DNA from: PZPK01 sp965230795
GTDB lineage: Bacteria > Pseudomonadota > Gammaproteobacteria > Pseudomonadales > Oleiphilaceae
Direction of reading: 5' to 3'
Length of the DNA: 64,000 nucleotides
Assembly: GCA_965230795.1 (NCBI GenBank)
Contig: OZ246020.1
Location: forward strand, 1,736,001-1,800,000
Positions within the stretch are counted from its first letter, which is position 1; each line of letters starts with the position of its first letter. Below the pieces are notes generated by a model. The model made no database searches. It saw nothing but the letters and a program-made list of their open reading frames with translations, and was not told the DNA's origin. Of this stretch, positions 35,585 through 43,978 are shown in pieces. The position numbers were made by a program, and so were the translations under genes.

Positions 35585-36265
35585 ATGAAACTAGGAAAGA
35601 AACTGGTATTGGCTTCCGCCATTACCGCTATGTCGGCGGGCGCCCAGGCAGCACCTGAACTGCTACTGCAATATGGTACGCAGGGCGGAACAGCTTCCCT
35701 CGCGCCTTACTATGCCAATGCTGCTGTCAGTGCTGATAACCTGGTAGCAGGTCCGGGTCTGGATGTGCAGAACTACAGCACTTTCAATATGGCTGGTTGG
35801 GATACCGAGAGCACCGATTTTGACGCAGCTGTTGCAGCGGGCGACTTCTGGACCTTTGGTTTTGACGCCACTCAGTCTATTCAGTTGACCAGCTTCGACA
35901 TTCGTCTCGATCGTTCCGGTACCGGTCCTGACGATGTCGAAATCCGTGCCTCCGTAAATGGAGGAACAGGGACGACTGTATTTGGCTATGACTATCAGGA
36001 TAGCACTTCAGGTGTGAACTTCCTTGGTCTGGATCTCAGTGGCATTGCCTTAAATGCGGGAGATTCTCTGGTATTTACACTGGCAGCGTTCAATTCCGAA
36101 AGCACGGGCGGCACTTTTGATCTGGAAACGATCACCTATCCTGGTGGCAATGATGGCATCAGCATCTACGGTGAAGTTGCTCCGGTCCCATTACCTGCAG
36201 CAGCCTGGTTGTTCCTGGGTGGTCTGGCCAGCGTCTTTGGCCTGTCGCGTCAGAAAAAAGCCTAA
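35585..36265 (+). CDS. PEP-CTERM sorting domain protein (VPLPAAAW type)
   Basis: About 226 residues. A signal peptide (LVLASAITAMSAGAQA) precedes a beta-sandwich-like body rich in Gly, Thr and Asp. The C-terminus has VPLPAAAWLFLGGL, a hydrophobic helix and SRQKKA. This is the canonical PEP-CTERM tail of Gammaproteobacteria, distinct from the IPxxxW tails next door. GGGG 9 bases upstream of the ATG is the likely ribosome site. The body family is unknown; related small proteins are secreted and surface-held. It lies 186 bases after the giant nuclease on the same strand. Confidence 0.88.
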   Translation: MKLGKKLVLASAITAMSAGAQAAPELLLQYGTQGGTASLAPYYANAAVSADNLVAGPGLDVQNYSTFNMAGWDTESTDFDAAVAAGDFWTFGFDATQSIQLTSFDIRLDRSGTGPDDVEIRASVNGGTGTTVFGYDYQDSTSGVNFLGLDLSGIALNAGDSLVFTLAAFNSESTGGTFDLETITYPGGNDGISIYGEVAPVPLPAAAWLFLGGLASVFGLSRQKKA

Positions 36266-36339
36266 GTTCAGCCTTTTAGGATCGATCTACCGAATTTATC
36301 CGTAGGTTTTTTCCTGTTCTTATTTGAACCATCCCAAAG

Positions 36340-36372
36340 CTGGCTCCCCGAGAGTGTTGGTGAGCCAGTTTT
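36340..36372 (+). terminator. Terminator after the PEP-CTERM gene
   Basis: CTGGCTC (36340-36346) pairs with GAGCCAG (36362-36368), followed by TTTT. Confidence 0.75.
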
Positions 36373-36450
36373 AGGATCCGCACAAAATTGATGATGGCAT
36401 CAAGCTTTCCTAAAAGATCGGGATAAAAATCGAAATACAAAACATTTCTA

Positions 36451-36469
36451 ATTGATAAGTATTATCATT
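36451..36469. promoter_or_regulatory. Fur-box-like site upstream of bfd
   Basis: The core GATAAGTATTATC (36454-36466) is an inverted repeat of GATAA around GTA and lies within ATTGATAAGTATTATCATT, close to the Fur consensus. It is 39 bases before the bfd start, consistent with iron control of bfd. Confidence 0.7.
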
Positions 36470-36507
36470 CATGTATACTCGCTCTATCAATTTGGAGAGG
36501 TAAGTAC

Positions 36508-36720
36508 ATGTTGGTTTGTGTTTGCAAAGGCATTAGTGATCGACACATCGATGAAGCACTGCAGGATGGTGCTGCCAGTTTTCGTGATGTGAGAACGACT
36601 CTGGGTGTAGGCAGTTGTTGTGGTCAATGTGCATCCTTTGCCAAAGAGATGGTCAACGAGAAAATGACCGAAATGCAAACCGCTAGTGCTTTCCACCTCG
36701 CCAAAGAGATTCGCATTTAA
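36508..36720 (+). CDS. bfd: Bacterioferritin-associated ferredoxin
   Basis: A 70-residue [2Fe-2S] protein that passes electrons to the heme of bacterioferritin to release stored iron. The cluster cysteines are in MLVCVCKG (Cys4, Cys6) and in GSCCGQCASF near residue 37-41, the standard C-x-C and C-x2-C spacing. GGAGAGG precedes the ATG by about 8 bases. Fur-box-like DNA lies upstream and two bacterioferritin genes lie downstream behind a terminator. Confidence 0.95.
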   Translation: MLVCVCKGISDRHIDEALQDGAASFRDVRTTLGVGSCCGQCASFAKEMVNEKMTEMQTASAFHLAKEIRI

Positions 36721-36772
36721 ATTTCCCTCCTGACTGCAATCGATTATCTGACTGTTAATTAAACTGATTCTC

Positions 36773-36807
36773 AACACCCCGTTCCAAGCGGGGTTCCGGT
36801 GTTTTTT
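36773..36807 (+). terminator. Terminator between bfd and the first bacterioferritin gene
   Basis: CCCCG (36777-36781) pairs with CGGGG (36789-36793), with AACACC/GGTGTT outside, and ends in a run of six T. Confidence 0.8.
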
Positions 36808-36886
36808 CGATAATTGACCTGTCATTTCTTGCCCCTGAGAACTAGACTGTCGTTGTGTCATATTCAGCAATCAAGGGAGGTCGGGG

Positions 36887-37363
36887 ATGAAAGGTGATCC
36901 AAAAATCATTGAGCAGCTCAATATCGTGTTGGGTAATGAACTTATCGCCATTAACCAGTATTTTTTGCACGCCCGCATGTTCAAAAACTGGGGATTTGGC
37001 GAACTTAATGAGCACGAATACAAAAAATCCATCAAGGATATGAAACAGGCCGATGACCTGATCGAACGGATTCTCTTCCTTGAAGGCATTCCCAACCTGC
37101 AGAAGCTCGGCAAACTCCTGATCGGAGAAGATCCCAGGGAAATGTTGAGCTGCGATCTAAAACTGGAAACCTCTTCTGTAAAAGCTTTGCGTGACGCCAT
37201 CGCACTCTGTGAAGCAGCATCCGACTACGTTAGTCGTGACCTGTTGCGGGAGATATTGTCCGATGAGGAAGAATACCTGGATTGGCTGGAAACCCAGCTG
37301 GACCTGATCGACAAAATCTCCATTGAGAATTATTTGCAGTCCATGCTGGACGCCGATGATTGA
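36887..37363 (+). CDS. bfr: Bacterioferritin, heme-ligand subunit with altered ferroxidase site
   Basis: 158 residues, close to E. coli Bfr over the full length. Met52, the heme ligand shared between two subunits, is present (KDMKQAD). Ferroxidase ligands are partly lost: position 51 is Asp instead of Glu, position 54 is Gln instead of His, and the His of the later E-x2-H pair is Tyr (DEEEYLDWLE). Glu18, Tyr25 and Glu94 remain. It probably forms mixed 24-mers with the next protein, which has the opposite pattern. Strong GGGAGG ribosome site. Confidence 0.93.
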   Translation: MKGDPKIIEQLNIVLGNELIAINQYFLHARMFKNWGFGELNEHEYKKSIKDMKQADDLIERILFLEGIPNLQKLGKLLIGEDPREMLSCDLKLETSSVKALRDAIALCEAASDYVSRDLLREILSDEEEYLDWLETQLDLIDKISIENYLQSMLDADD

Positions 37364-37412
37364 GGCAGGCAAAAAGACAGAAAATTAAAGAACTAGAGAG
37401 GGGGACACCATT

Positions 37413-37883
37413 ATGAAAGGCAAGAAAAAAGTCGTCGATACCTTGAACAGTCTGTTAGCAGGAGAGCTTACAGCCATTGATCAGTACTTCATTCATAGCC
37501 GCATGTACGAAGACTGGGGTCTGAACAAACTCTATGAGCGATTGGATCATGAGCGCGAAGAGGAAACCGGCCACGCGGATCAGATGATCAAACGCATTCT
37601 CTTTCTTGAGGGACACCCGGATATGGTGACCCGTGAGAACATTAAAGTGGGCAAAAATGTTAAGCAAATGCTCAAGAATGATCTGGCGCTGGAGTACTCG
37701 GTAATTAAGAATCTGAAAGCAGCCATTGCTGTCTGCGAACAGGAACAGGATTACGAAACCCGTGCCATGCTGGTGAAACAGCTGGAGGATTCAGAAGAAG
37801 ATCATGCCTACTGGCTCGAAAAACAATTGGGTTTGATCGACAAGATCGGGCTGGAAAATTACCTGCAAACACAAATGAAGTGA
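37413..37883 (+). CDS. bfr: Bacterioferritin, ferroxidase subunit lacking the heme methionine
   Basis: 156 residues. Ferroxidase ligands are intact: Glu18, Tyr25, Glu51 and His54 (EETGHAD), Glu94, and the Glu/His pair in DSEEDHAYWLE. Position 52 is Thr, so heme cannot be bound by methionine. It complements the upstream subunit exactly, as in the two-subunit bacterioferritins of Neisseria, Pseudomonas and Magnetospirillum. The gap is 49 bases, with a GAGAGGGGG ribosome site. Confidence 0.93.
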   Translation: MKGKKKVVDTLNSLLAGELTAIDQYFIHSRMYEDWGLNKLYERLDHEREEETGHADQMIKRILFLEGHPDMVTRENIKVGKNVKQMLKNDLALEYSVIKNLKAAIAVCEQEQDYETRAMLVKQLEDSEEDHAYWLEKQLGLIDKIGLENYLQTQMK

Positions 37884-37988
37884 TGGGCATTGGTATGTAT
37901 CACCAGAGCCTTCGCAGGCCCCAGCGACGGCTGAATTCATGGTTCAGGCAAACTCCCTAAGCAAGCAAAACATCAGGTTTCTAAAAAC

Positions 37989-38017
37989 AAGGCGGCCATT
38001 TTGGATAAGCCGCCTTT
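37989..38017 (+). terminator. Terminator after the bacterioferritin genes
   Basis: AAGGCGGC (37989-37996) pairs exactly with GCCGCCTT (38009-38016); the T-run is short. Confidence 0.6.
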
Positions 38018-38107
38018 CCAATTGGTCTTTCCTGTACTACATATTATATGAATGATTTGTGGATGACAGTGAATAGTCCTCGCCTGGGCTCTGAAAGGGA
38101 GAAAACG

Positions 38108-38893
38108 ATGCGCTTGCTGAGTGCCATAGTGGCGTCACTGATATTAAGTCTGACAAACCTTTCTTCCTTCGCTATAGCAGGAGAAGAACTGCCCGAGTTA
38201 ACCATCCTCACCGAAGACTGGCCGCCCTATCAGTATCTTGAAGAGGGAGAATTGAAAGGTTACTCCGTCGAGGTGCTTGAGGCGGTTCTGGAAAAAGCGG
38301 GATCCAGCCAGACCAGAAAAGACTTTCGCATGGTGCCCTGGGCGCGCGGTGTATCAATGCTGGATTCTGAGCCCAATACGCTGTTGTTTTTAATGACCCG
38401 AACCCGGGAACGCGCACCAAAATACCAGTGGGTGGGGCCATTATTCCATAACATTTCTTATGTCATCGCCAAGCGTGGTTCCGGTATTAATATTGATTCG
38501 CCGGAGAGTTTCGGACAGCTCAAACCCGGTGCAATTAATGGCGATGTCAGTGAAAACTATCTGATCGAACTGGGCTTTGAAAAAGAACAGATTGCCCAGA
38601 CCAATCACTCCGAATCCCTGGTGCTGATGCTTAACTTTGGACGGGTAGATCTGATCATCGATAACTGGGCCAACTTCCAGTCCGTGGTCGAAGCCCAATC
38701 CCTTGACCCGAATACCTTTGAGGCCATCGGCGTGGCAAATACAGATGGTGTGTCTTTTGCCCTGAGTATGCAGACACCAGACTGGCTGGTCAGGCGCCTG
38801 CAGTCAGCCTTTGAGGCTATGTGGCGTGATGGAAGCGTCGATGCAATACGGGAATCCTATGGCATTGAAGCGGATCCGCAATTGCGGTTTTAA
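38108..38893 (+). CDS. Periplasmic solute-binding protein, family 3 type
   Basis: About 261 residues. Signal peptide (LLSAIVASLILSLTNLSSFAIA), then the amino-acid-binding-protein fold: LTEDWPPYQYLEEGELKGYSVEVLE, VPWARGVSMLD, and a second lobe from about 110. GGGAG precedes ATG 38108 by about 6 bases. No ABC permease or ATPase gene is nearby, so it may serve a distant transporter or act as a sensor. It converges on a second binding protein of the same fold. The ligand is unknown. Confidence 0.85.
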   Translation: MRLLSAIVASLILSLTNLSSFAIAGEELPELTILTEDWPPYQYLEEGELKGYSVEVLEAVLEKAGSSQTRKDFRMVPWARGVSMLDSEPNTLLFLMTRTRERAPKYQWVGPLFHNISYVIAKRGSGINIDSPESFGQLKPGAINGDVSENYLIELGFEKEQIAQTNHSESLVLMLNFGRVDLIIDNWANFQSVVEAQSLDPNTFEAIGVANTDGVSFALSMQTPDWLVRRLQSAFEAMWRDGSVDAIRESYGIEADPQLRF

Positions 38894-38954
38894 AACTGCG
38901 GCCTGCCGAATCAGAAGCGCTGAGATAAAAACCTTAGAGGTATGGTGAGCCTGA

Positions 38955-39749
38955 TTATTCTGCCAGCGTGGTGTGTTGGGCAATCTTTTCCTCAGCCAAA
39001 CCATAAGACGCATAGAGACTGGCGAGTTTGCCAGTCGCTCGCATATCCACAAGGTGCTCAGTAATCCATTGGGCGTAGATCCTGGCTTTGGGATGTGCGG
39101 GAGAGAAAGCGACGTAGCAGGGTTCGGGAGGGCTGACCCGTCCGGCCTTGCGCAATCGATGGCTTAAGCCCATCTGCTGTGCGGTGTACCAGAAAACGGG
39201 TTCTGCTTCGACAATGACATTCAAGCGGCCCAGCATCAGTCGCTTGATATTTCTTTCAAGGGGTTGATTGCCTCCTATGAGTTCAACGGCACCGGAATCG
39301 GCATGCCCCATAATGTAGTTGTTAAGCTCCTCGCCGTAGTCATAGTCAAGAATGGCGCCCAGTTGACGATATTTGAGCGAGTCGATTCCTGTATATTCCC
39401 AGGGATCTTTGGACTGCACGAACAGGGCGCTGCCGGAAATCTCGATCATGGCCTCTTCAGGAAACACAAAGTCGGGCGCGTCGCCGACAAAGGCTCCCAC
39501 TATGCCATCAATCTTGCCTTCCCTGGCCTGAATGATGGCGCGGGCCCAGGGCTGGTTTATGTACTTCAGTTGATGGCCATGCTTTGCCAGGGCGTCTCGT
39601 GCGATTTCTATCAGAATGCCAGGTTTGTCAGAATCCGGTTCGCAGTTGATGGGACACCAGCGGTCAGCTGCGATCGTGACAATCGGGGTCTCAGCCTCAA
39701 GGTTCAATGAGACAAGCAATAACAGGATCGATAGGGCGCGCAACATCAT
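38955..39749 (-). CDS. Periplasmic solute-binding protein, family 3 type
   Basis: About 264 residues. Signal peptide (ALSILLLLVSLNLEAE), then TIAADRWCPINCEPDSDKPG, INQPWARAIIQAREGKIDGI and a second lobe containing WEYTGIDSLKYRQLGAILDY. The cysteine pair CPINC may form a disulfide. Start 39749 or 39746; the ribosome site is weak. It is a distant paralogue of the convergent protein at 38108-38893. No transporter components lie next to it, so ligand and partner are unknown. Confidence 0.82.
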   Translation of the reverse strand: MMLRALSILLLLVSLNLEAETPIVTIAADRWCPINCEPDSDKPGILIEIARDALAKHGHQLKYINQPWARAIIQAREGKIDGIVGAFVGDAPDFVFPEEAMIEISGSALFVQSKDPWEYTGIDSLKYRQLGAILDYDYGEELNNYIMGHADSGAVELIGGNQPLERNIKRLMLGRLNVIVEAEPVFWYTAQQMGLSHRLRKAGRVSPPEPCYVAFSPAHPKARIYAQWITEHLVDMRATGKLASLYASYGLAEEKIAQHTTLAE

Positions 39750-39902
39750 TTCAGGTTTCAATATCCAAGCATCGGAATTACTTTTAGAGTAGGCATGCAT
39801 AGACAATCCGACAAGCGTGCCGACGCTGAAAGTACTCCTTGGCCGGAATATGACCGAGAGCAAATAAACTCAACACAGACACTTTAGAGCGGAGATATCG
39901 TC

Positions 39903-41888
39903 ATGCTGCGCTACCTGAGTACTCTTATGCTGTCGTTTCTTTTTTTGTACGGATGTGCCGAGGATGAAGCCGCGAAAGATTTCGGTATGTCTTCGCCCGC
40001 CACAGAACAGACGGCGGCGATCAATCAGGCCGGGCAGGACGCGGCGTTAATACAAGAGCCAGAACCTGGTCAGGGGCCAAAGCGCGGGCTGATCGCCAGT
40101 CCGGAGTCTTTGATTATTCGTGATGACACGGGGCGGATAATCTGGAACCTGGATGCCTACGATTTTGTCGCCGGAACAGCACCGGACACCGTGAATCCCG
40201 GTTTGTGGCAGCAGGCCACACGCAATGGTCTGGCGGGACTATTCAAGGTAGTGCCGGGTATTTACCAGCTGCGCGGCTTTGATCTCGCGAATATGACATT
40301 GATAGAAAGTCAGTCTGGCTGGATTGTCGTCGATCCCTTAACCACACCGGAAACCGCAAAGGCCGCGTTGGAGTTTGCCCGCTATCATCTCGGTAACAAG
40401 GATGTGATCGCCATTATCATTACCCATAGCCACATTGACCATTTTGGTGGTGTCAGCGGAATCATGGAGCTGAGTCACGGCTCTGGTGATACCTCGCGTG
40501 CAATGCAGATTCCGGTCATCGCACCCGAAGGCTTTGTTGAAGAGGCAACCAGTGAAAATATTGTTGCCGGCAGGGCCATGAGTCGGCGCTCCATGTATAT
40601 GTATGGTCTGAATTTGCCCAGGCATGAACGCGGTCATATCGGATCAGGTTTGGGTAAGGAGCCTGCCATTGGCAAGTTCAGCATGGTGAAACCTGATCGT
40701 CTGATTAAAGAGACGGGAGAAACACTCGGTATTGATGGTGTGGACTTCTTTTTTCAGATAGTCAGTGGCTCGGAAGCGCCGGCAGAACTTACCTTTTATC
40801 TGCCTGAGAAACGCGCGTTCTGCGGTGCCGAGCTGGTTTCTCAAACTCTGCATAATCTTTATACCTTGAGAGGGGCAAAGGTACGAGATGGTCTGCTCTG
40901 GAGTCGGTTTATCCAGGAAAGCATGGATCTGTTTGCCGAAGCCGACAGCTATTTCGGCAGTCATCACTGGCCGGTCTGGGGTAGAGAAGAGGTTCGCAGT
41001 TTTTTGATATCCCAGCGCGATACCTATCGCTATATTCATGATCAGACGGTCCGCCTGATGAACGCCGGATATGTGGCCGATGAAATCGCGGAGATGATTC
41101 AGTTGCCGCAAAGCCTGAGAGAAACCCTTTCCAGCCGCGGGTATTATGGTTCGCTAAAACACAATATCAAGGCGGTCTATCAGTGGTATATGGGCTGGTA
41201 CAACGGCAATCCTGCCTATCTTGATCCGCTGCCTGCGTCCGCGAGCGCCGAGCGCTATGTCGCTTTGATGGGAGGAGAAGAGGCGGTCATGGAAGCGGCA
41301 ACCGATGCCTTTGATGAGGGTGACTATCGCTGGACGGCAGAATTGCTGAACAAACTCATGTTTACCGATCCCGGACACAGTGAAGCGGCAGCGTTGTTGG
41401 CCAATACCTATGATCAGCTCGGGTATCAGGCGGAGTCGGCCCCATGGCGCGATAACTATCTCAGTGCTGCGTTCGAACTTCGTCATGGCGAGCCGGAACA
41501 GGGCGTCGAGATAAAAAACATGATAGAAATTATGCGCCTTACACCTCTGGAATCACTGTTCACGGCCATGGCTGTAGGCCTCAATGGCGTGGAAGCCGAA
41601 GAAGAACATTACACAATTAATATCACATTCCCGGACAGGGACTTGAACTATGTTCTCTGGATAGAGAATGCTGTTTTGCATTATCGGCAGTCCAGTCCTT
41701 CTGATAACGCGAGTGCTTCCATGCATATCACTCAGGATCTCTTCGTCCGATTGATGCTCGGGGATGCCGGTATCAAGGATATTCTGCTTTCCGACGACAT
41801 TGAGTTTGCGGGAAGCAAACTGGACTTGATCGGCTTTTTTTCCTTGTTCGATAAACCTGTCGGGAACTTTGCCATCGTCAGGCCTTAG
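39903..41888 (+). CDS. Alkyl/aryl-sulfatase, SdsA1-type metallo-beta-lactamase lipoprotein
   Basis: About 661 residues. A lipoprotein signal (TLMLSFLFLYGC) is followed by a metallo-beta-lactamase core (THSHIDHFGG near residue 178), an alkylsulfatase dimerisation domain (about 430-560, with QLPQSLRETLSSRGYYGSLK before it) and a C-terminal SCP2-like lipid-binding domain. This is the SdsA1 layout, which hydrolyses long-chain alkyl sulfates such as dodecyl sulfate to the alcohol and sulfate. Most relatives are periplasmic; here the lipobox cysteine suggests an envelope anchor. The acyl-CoA ligase gene converges on it. Confidence 0.93.
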   Translation: MLRYLSTLMLSFLFLYGCAEDEAAKDFGMSSPATEQTAAINQAGQDAALIQEPEPGQGPKRGLIASPESLIIRDDTGRIIWNLDAYDFVAGTAPDTVNPGLWQQATRNGLAGLFKVVPGIYQLRGFDLANMTLIESQSGWIVVDPLTTPETAKAALEFARYHLGNKDVIAIIITHSHIDHFGGVSGIMELSHGSGDTSRAMQIPVIAPEGFVEEATSENIVAGRAMSRRSMYMYGLNLPRHERGHIGSGLGKEPAIGKFSMVKPDRLIKETGETLGIDGVDFFFQIVSGSEAPAELTFYLPEKRAFCGAELVSQTLHNLYTLRGAKVRDGLLWSRFIQESMDLFAEADSYFGSHHWPVWGREEVRSFLISQRDTYRYIHDQTVRLMNAGYVADEIAEMIQLPQSLRETLSSRGYYGSLKHNIKAVYQWYMGWYNGNPAYLDPLPASASAERYVALMGGEEAVMEAATDAFDEGDYRWTAELLNKLMFTDPGHSEAAALLANTYDQLGYQAESAPWRDNYLSAAFELRHGEPEQGVEIKNMIEIMRLTPLESLFTAMAVGLNGVEAEEEHYTINITFPDRDLNYVLWIENAVLHYRQSSPSDNASASMHITQDLFVRLMLGDAGIKDILLSDDIEFAGSKLDLIGFFSLFDKPVGNFAIVRP

Positions 41889-41911
41889 TCGACTAACCAA
41901 AGGTATCTCGC

Positions 41912-41947
41912 AAAAAAAAGCCAGACCTGTTTCAGGTCCGGCTTTTG
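41912..41947. terminator. Bidirectional terminator between alkylsulfatase and acyl-CoA ligase genes
   Basis: AAAAGCC-A-GACCTG and its complement CAGGTC-C-GGCTTTT form a strong stem, with A- and T-runs on both sides, between convergent stops. Confidence 0.88.
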
Positions 41948-41972
41948 TCTAACAGGCGCAAGGGATGAAGGA

Positions 41973-43622
41973 TTATTCCCAGACCACCTTGTTCTTCATT
42001 TCATTGGATATCAGATCAGAATACTTTTCTTCCAATTCGGTACGCTTGATTTTGAGGGTAGGTGTCAGCAGACCGTTTTCGATGCTCCATGCATCCCTGG
42101 CGATCACGATTCTATCCAGCTTTTCGTGAGCTTCCAGACGTTGATTTACGCTGGCCAGGGTCTCCTTGAGACTGGTTTCGATCTCTTCTTTGGAGACGCC
42201 CTCAGTGGTTTCCTCAGACAGCACCACAACAGCGACCGGCTGGGGAAGACCGGAGCCCATCACACAGATCTGCTCAATGTAGCTGTTTTCCAGCAGCAGG
42301 CTTTCAATGGGAACAGGTACTACATACTTGCCCTTACCGGACTTGAAGATGTCTTTGACTCGGCCGGTAATTCGAATATAGCCCTGACCATCCACTTCTC
42401 CCTTGTCACCCGTGTGTAGCCAGCCGTCGACAATGGTTTCAGCAGTTTTGTCCGGATCTTTGAAATATTCCTTGAACACCCCATCGCCACTGACGAGGAT
42501 TTCACCCTGATCGGAAAGCTTGATCTGGGTACCGTTAATGGGCTGGCCGATACTGCCCATTTTTTCCTGTACGAAGGGATAATGGGTTACTGCCAAACCG
42601 GTGGTTTCGGTCATGCCCCAGCCTTCGGAGATATTGATGCCGATCTGCCGATACCACTCCAGTATGGCTGGAGAGATAGGAGCCGTGCCCGAACCACACA
42701 GGCGTGCGTTGTGCAGACCCAGCTGTTTCTTGATCTTGTTGCGGACCACATTGTTGAGTACCGGAATCTTCAACAGACGGTTCAGTTTTTTCGGAGGCAT
42801 TTTTTTGAGAATGCCGCCCTGAAACTTCATCCATAAACGGGGGACAGAGATGAACAGTGAGGGTTCGGCGCTGCGCAGGTCATCGGCAAAGGTGTCGAGA
42901 GATTCTACGAAGGTGACGGTGGTGCCGTTGTACAAACTCAGGTGTTCGATCAGCGCGCGTTCTGTGATATGCGCGAGCGGCAGATAGGACAGCAGACGAT
43001 CATTGGGCGCCATTCGTAACTGTTGCGCCGGAGCCGTGGCGCCGTAAGCTATATTTCTGAATGTCAGAACAGCCCCTTTTGGATTTCCCGTTGAACCCGA
43101 GGTGTAGGACAGCGAAAAGGGATCTTCCAGTTCCGGGCTATGCACCTCATCCAGTGGTTCATGACTGGTGATCAGTTCGTCCATCTGGTACTGACAGGGG
43201 ATCGTTTCATAGGGCATGGAGATGGTGATGATGTCTTCGGGGATGGCTTCACTGGCCGGACCCGTATCATCCAGTTTGCCGACCACAATCGCCTTGGCTT
43301 CGCTGTGTTCAATAATATAGCGAATGGTTTTGGCGCCCGCAGTAAAATAAATGGGAGCGGTAATCAGGCCCGCGGCAGTGGCAGCGAAATCGGCAATAAA
43401 CCACTCTGCGCAGTTTTTACTGAGGATGGCTATCTTGTCACCGGGATTGAGTCCCAGATCACGGTAGGCCGCTGCCAGTCGCAGTACTTTGTCGTGAACT
43501 TCGGCCCAGGTATATTCCTTGTAGACCCGGTTGACGGGTTGGCGCAAATAGATCTGATCGGGAATGGTCTTTGACCACTTGGCGAGCATGTCATAGGGAA
43601 GTGAATAGTCTGTCTGTCCCAT
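41973..43622 (-). CDS. AMP-binding acyl-CoA synthetase (long-chain type)
   Basis: About 549 residues. Activates fatty acids to acyl-CoA through acyl-AMP. The AMP-binding P-loop-like motif YTSGSTGNPKG (residues about 173-183), GWGMTETTGLAV (A5 region), WLHTGDKGEVDGQGYIRITGRVKD (A7-A8) and a C-terminal lysine context (NGLLTPTLKIKRTELEEKY) are all present. This tail is typical of long-chain ligases (FadD15/ACSL). It feeds beta-oxidation and probably uses acids released by the lipase and alkylsulfatase products. GGAG ribosome site. Divergent from the AraC-type regulator. Confidence 0.92.
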   Translation of the reverse strand: MGQTDYSLPYDMLAKWSKTIPDQIYLRQPVNRVYKEYTWAEVHDKVLRLAAAYRDLGLNPGDKIAILSKNCAEWFIADFAATAAGLITAPIYFTAGAKTIRYIIEHSEAKAIVVGKLDDTGPASEAIPEDIITISMPYETIPCQYQMDELITSHEPLDEVHSPELEDPFSLSYTSGSTGNPKGAVLTFRNIAYGATAPAQQLRMAPNDRLLSYLPLAHITERALIEHLSLYNGTTVTFVESLDTFADDLRSAEPSLFISVPRLWMKFQGGILKKMPPKKLNRLLKIPVLNNVVRNKIKKQLGLHNARLCGSGTAPISPAILEWYRQIGINISEGWGMTETTGLAVTHYPFVQEKMGSIGQPINGTQIKLSDQGEILVSGDGVFKEYFKDPDKTAETIVDGWLHTGDKGEVDGQGYIRITGRVKDIFKSGKGKYVVPVPIESLLLENSYIEQICVMGSGLPQPVAVVVLSEETTEGVSKEEIETSLKETLASVNQRLEAHEKLDRIVIARDAWSIENGLLTPTLKIKRTELEEKYSDLISNEMKNKVVWE

Positions 43623-43978
43623 TGCTTATTATTCTCCATTTCGTGTGTGTTGCTGCCGTCAGGCACGGGAGCATACTTGTTATCATTCACCGGATTAGCT
43701 GGTTGCATATCAGTCTGCTACGCAAGCTGGCTATCTTCAGATCAAACAGGAGCCTGAATGATTCCTGAATTGGTTCCGGTTTGAGATAGAATACGGAAGC
43801 GCGTGAGTCGGATGCTACTAGTGTAGACTCGATCCCGGCATCTGTTTAGGTGCGGCACGTGTAGCGGCCATTTTTATTGATCGAGACGGAATGGTAATGA
43901 TGCTGCCATCAGGATTCTTGACTCTGGAGATTAATCATTTGACCCTTGATACCAAAACCCGACGGGCAATCCCTACTG
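43623..43978. other. Divergent promoter region (acyl-CoA ligase / AraC regulator)
   Basis: About 355 bases between divergent starts; no repeat or clear operator seen. A TTG-initiated extension of the regulator frame begins at 43946 but has no ribosome site. Confidence 0.4.
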
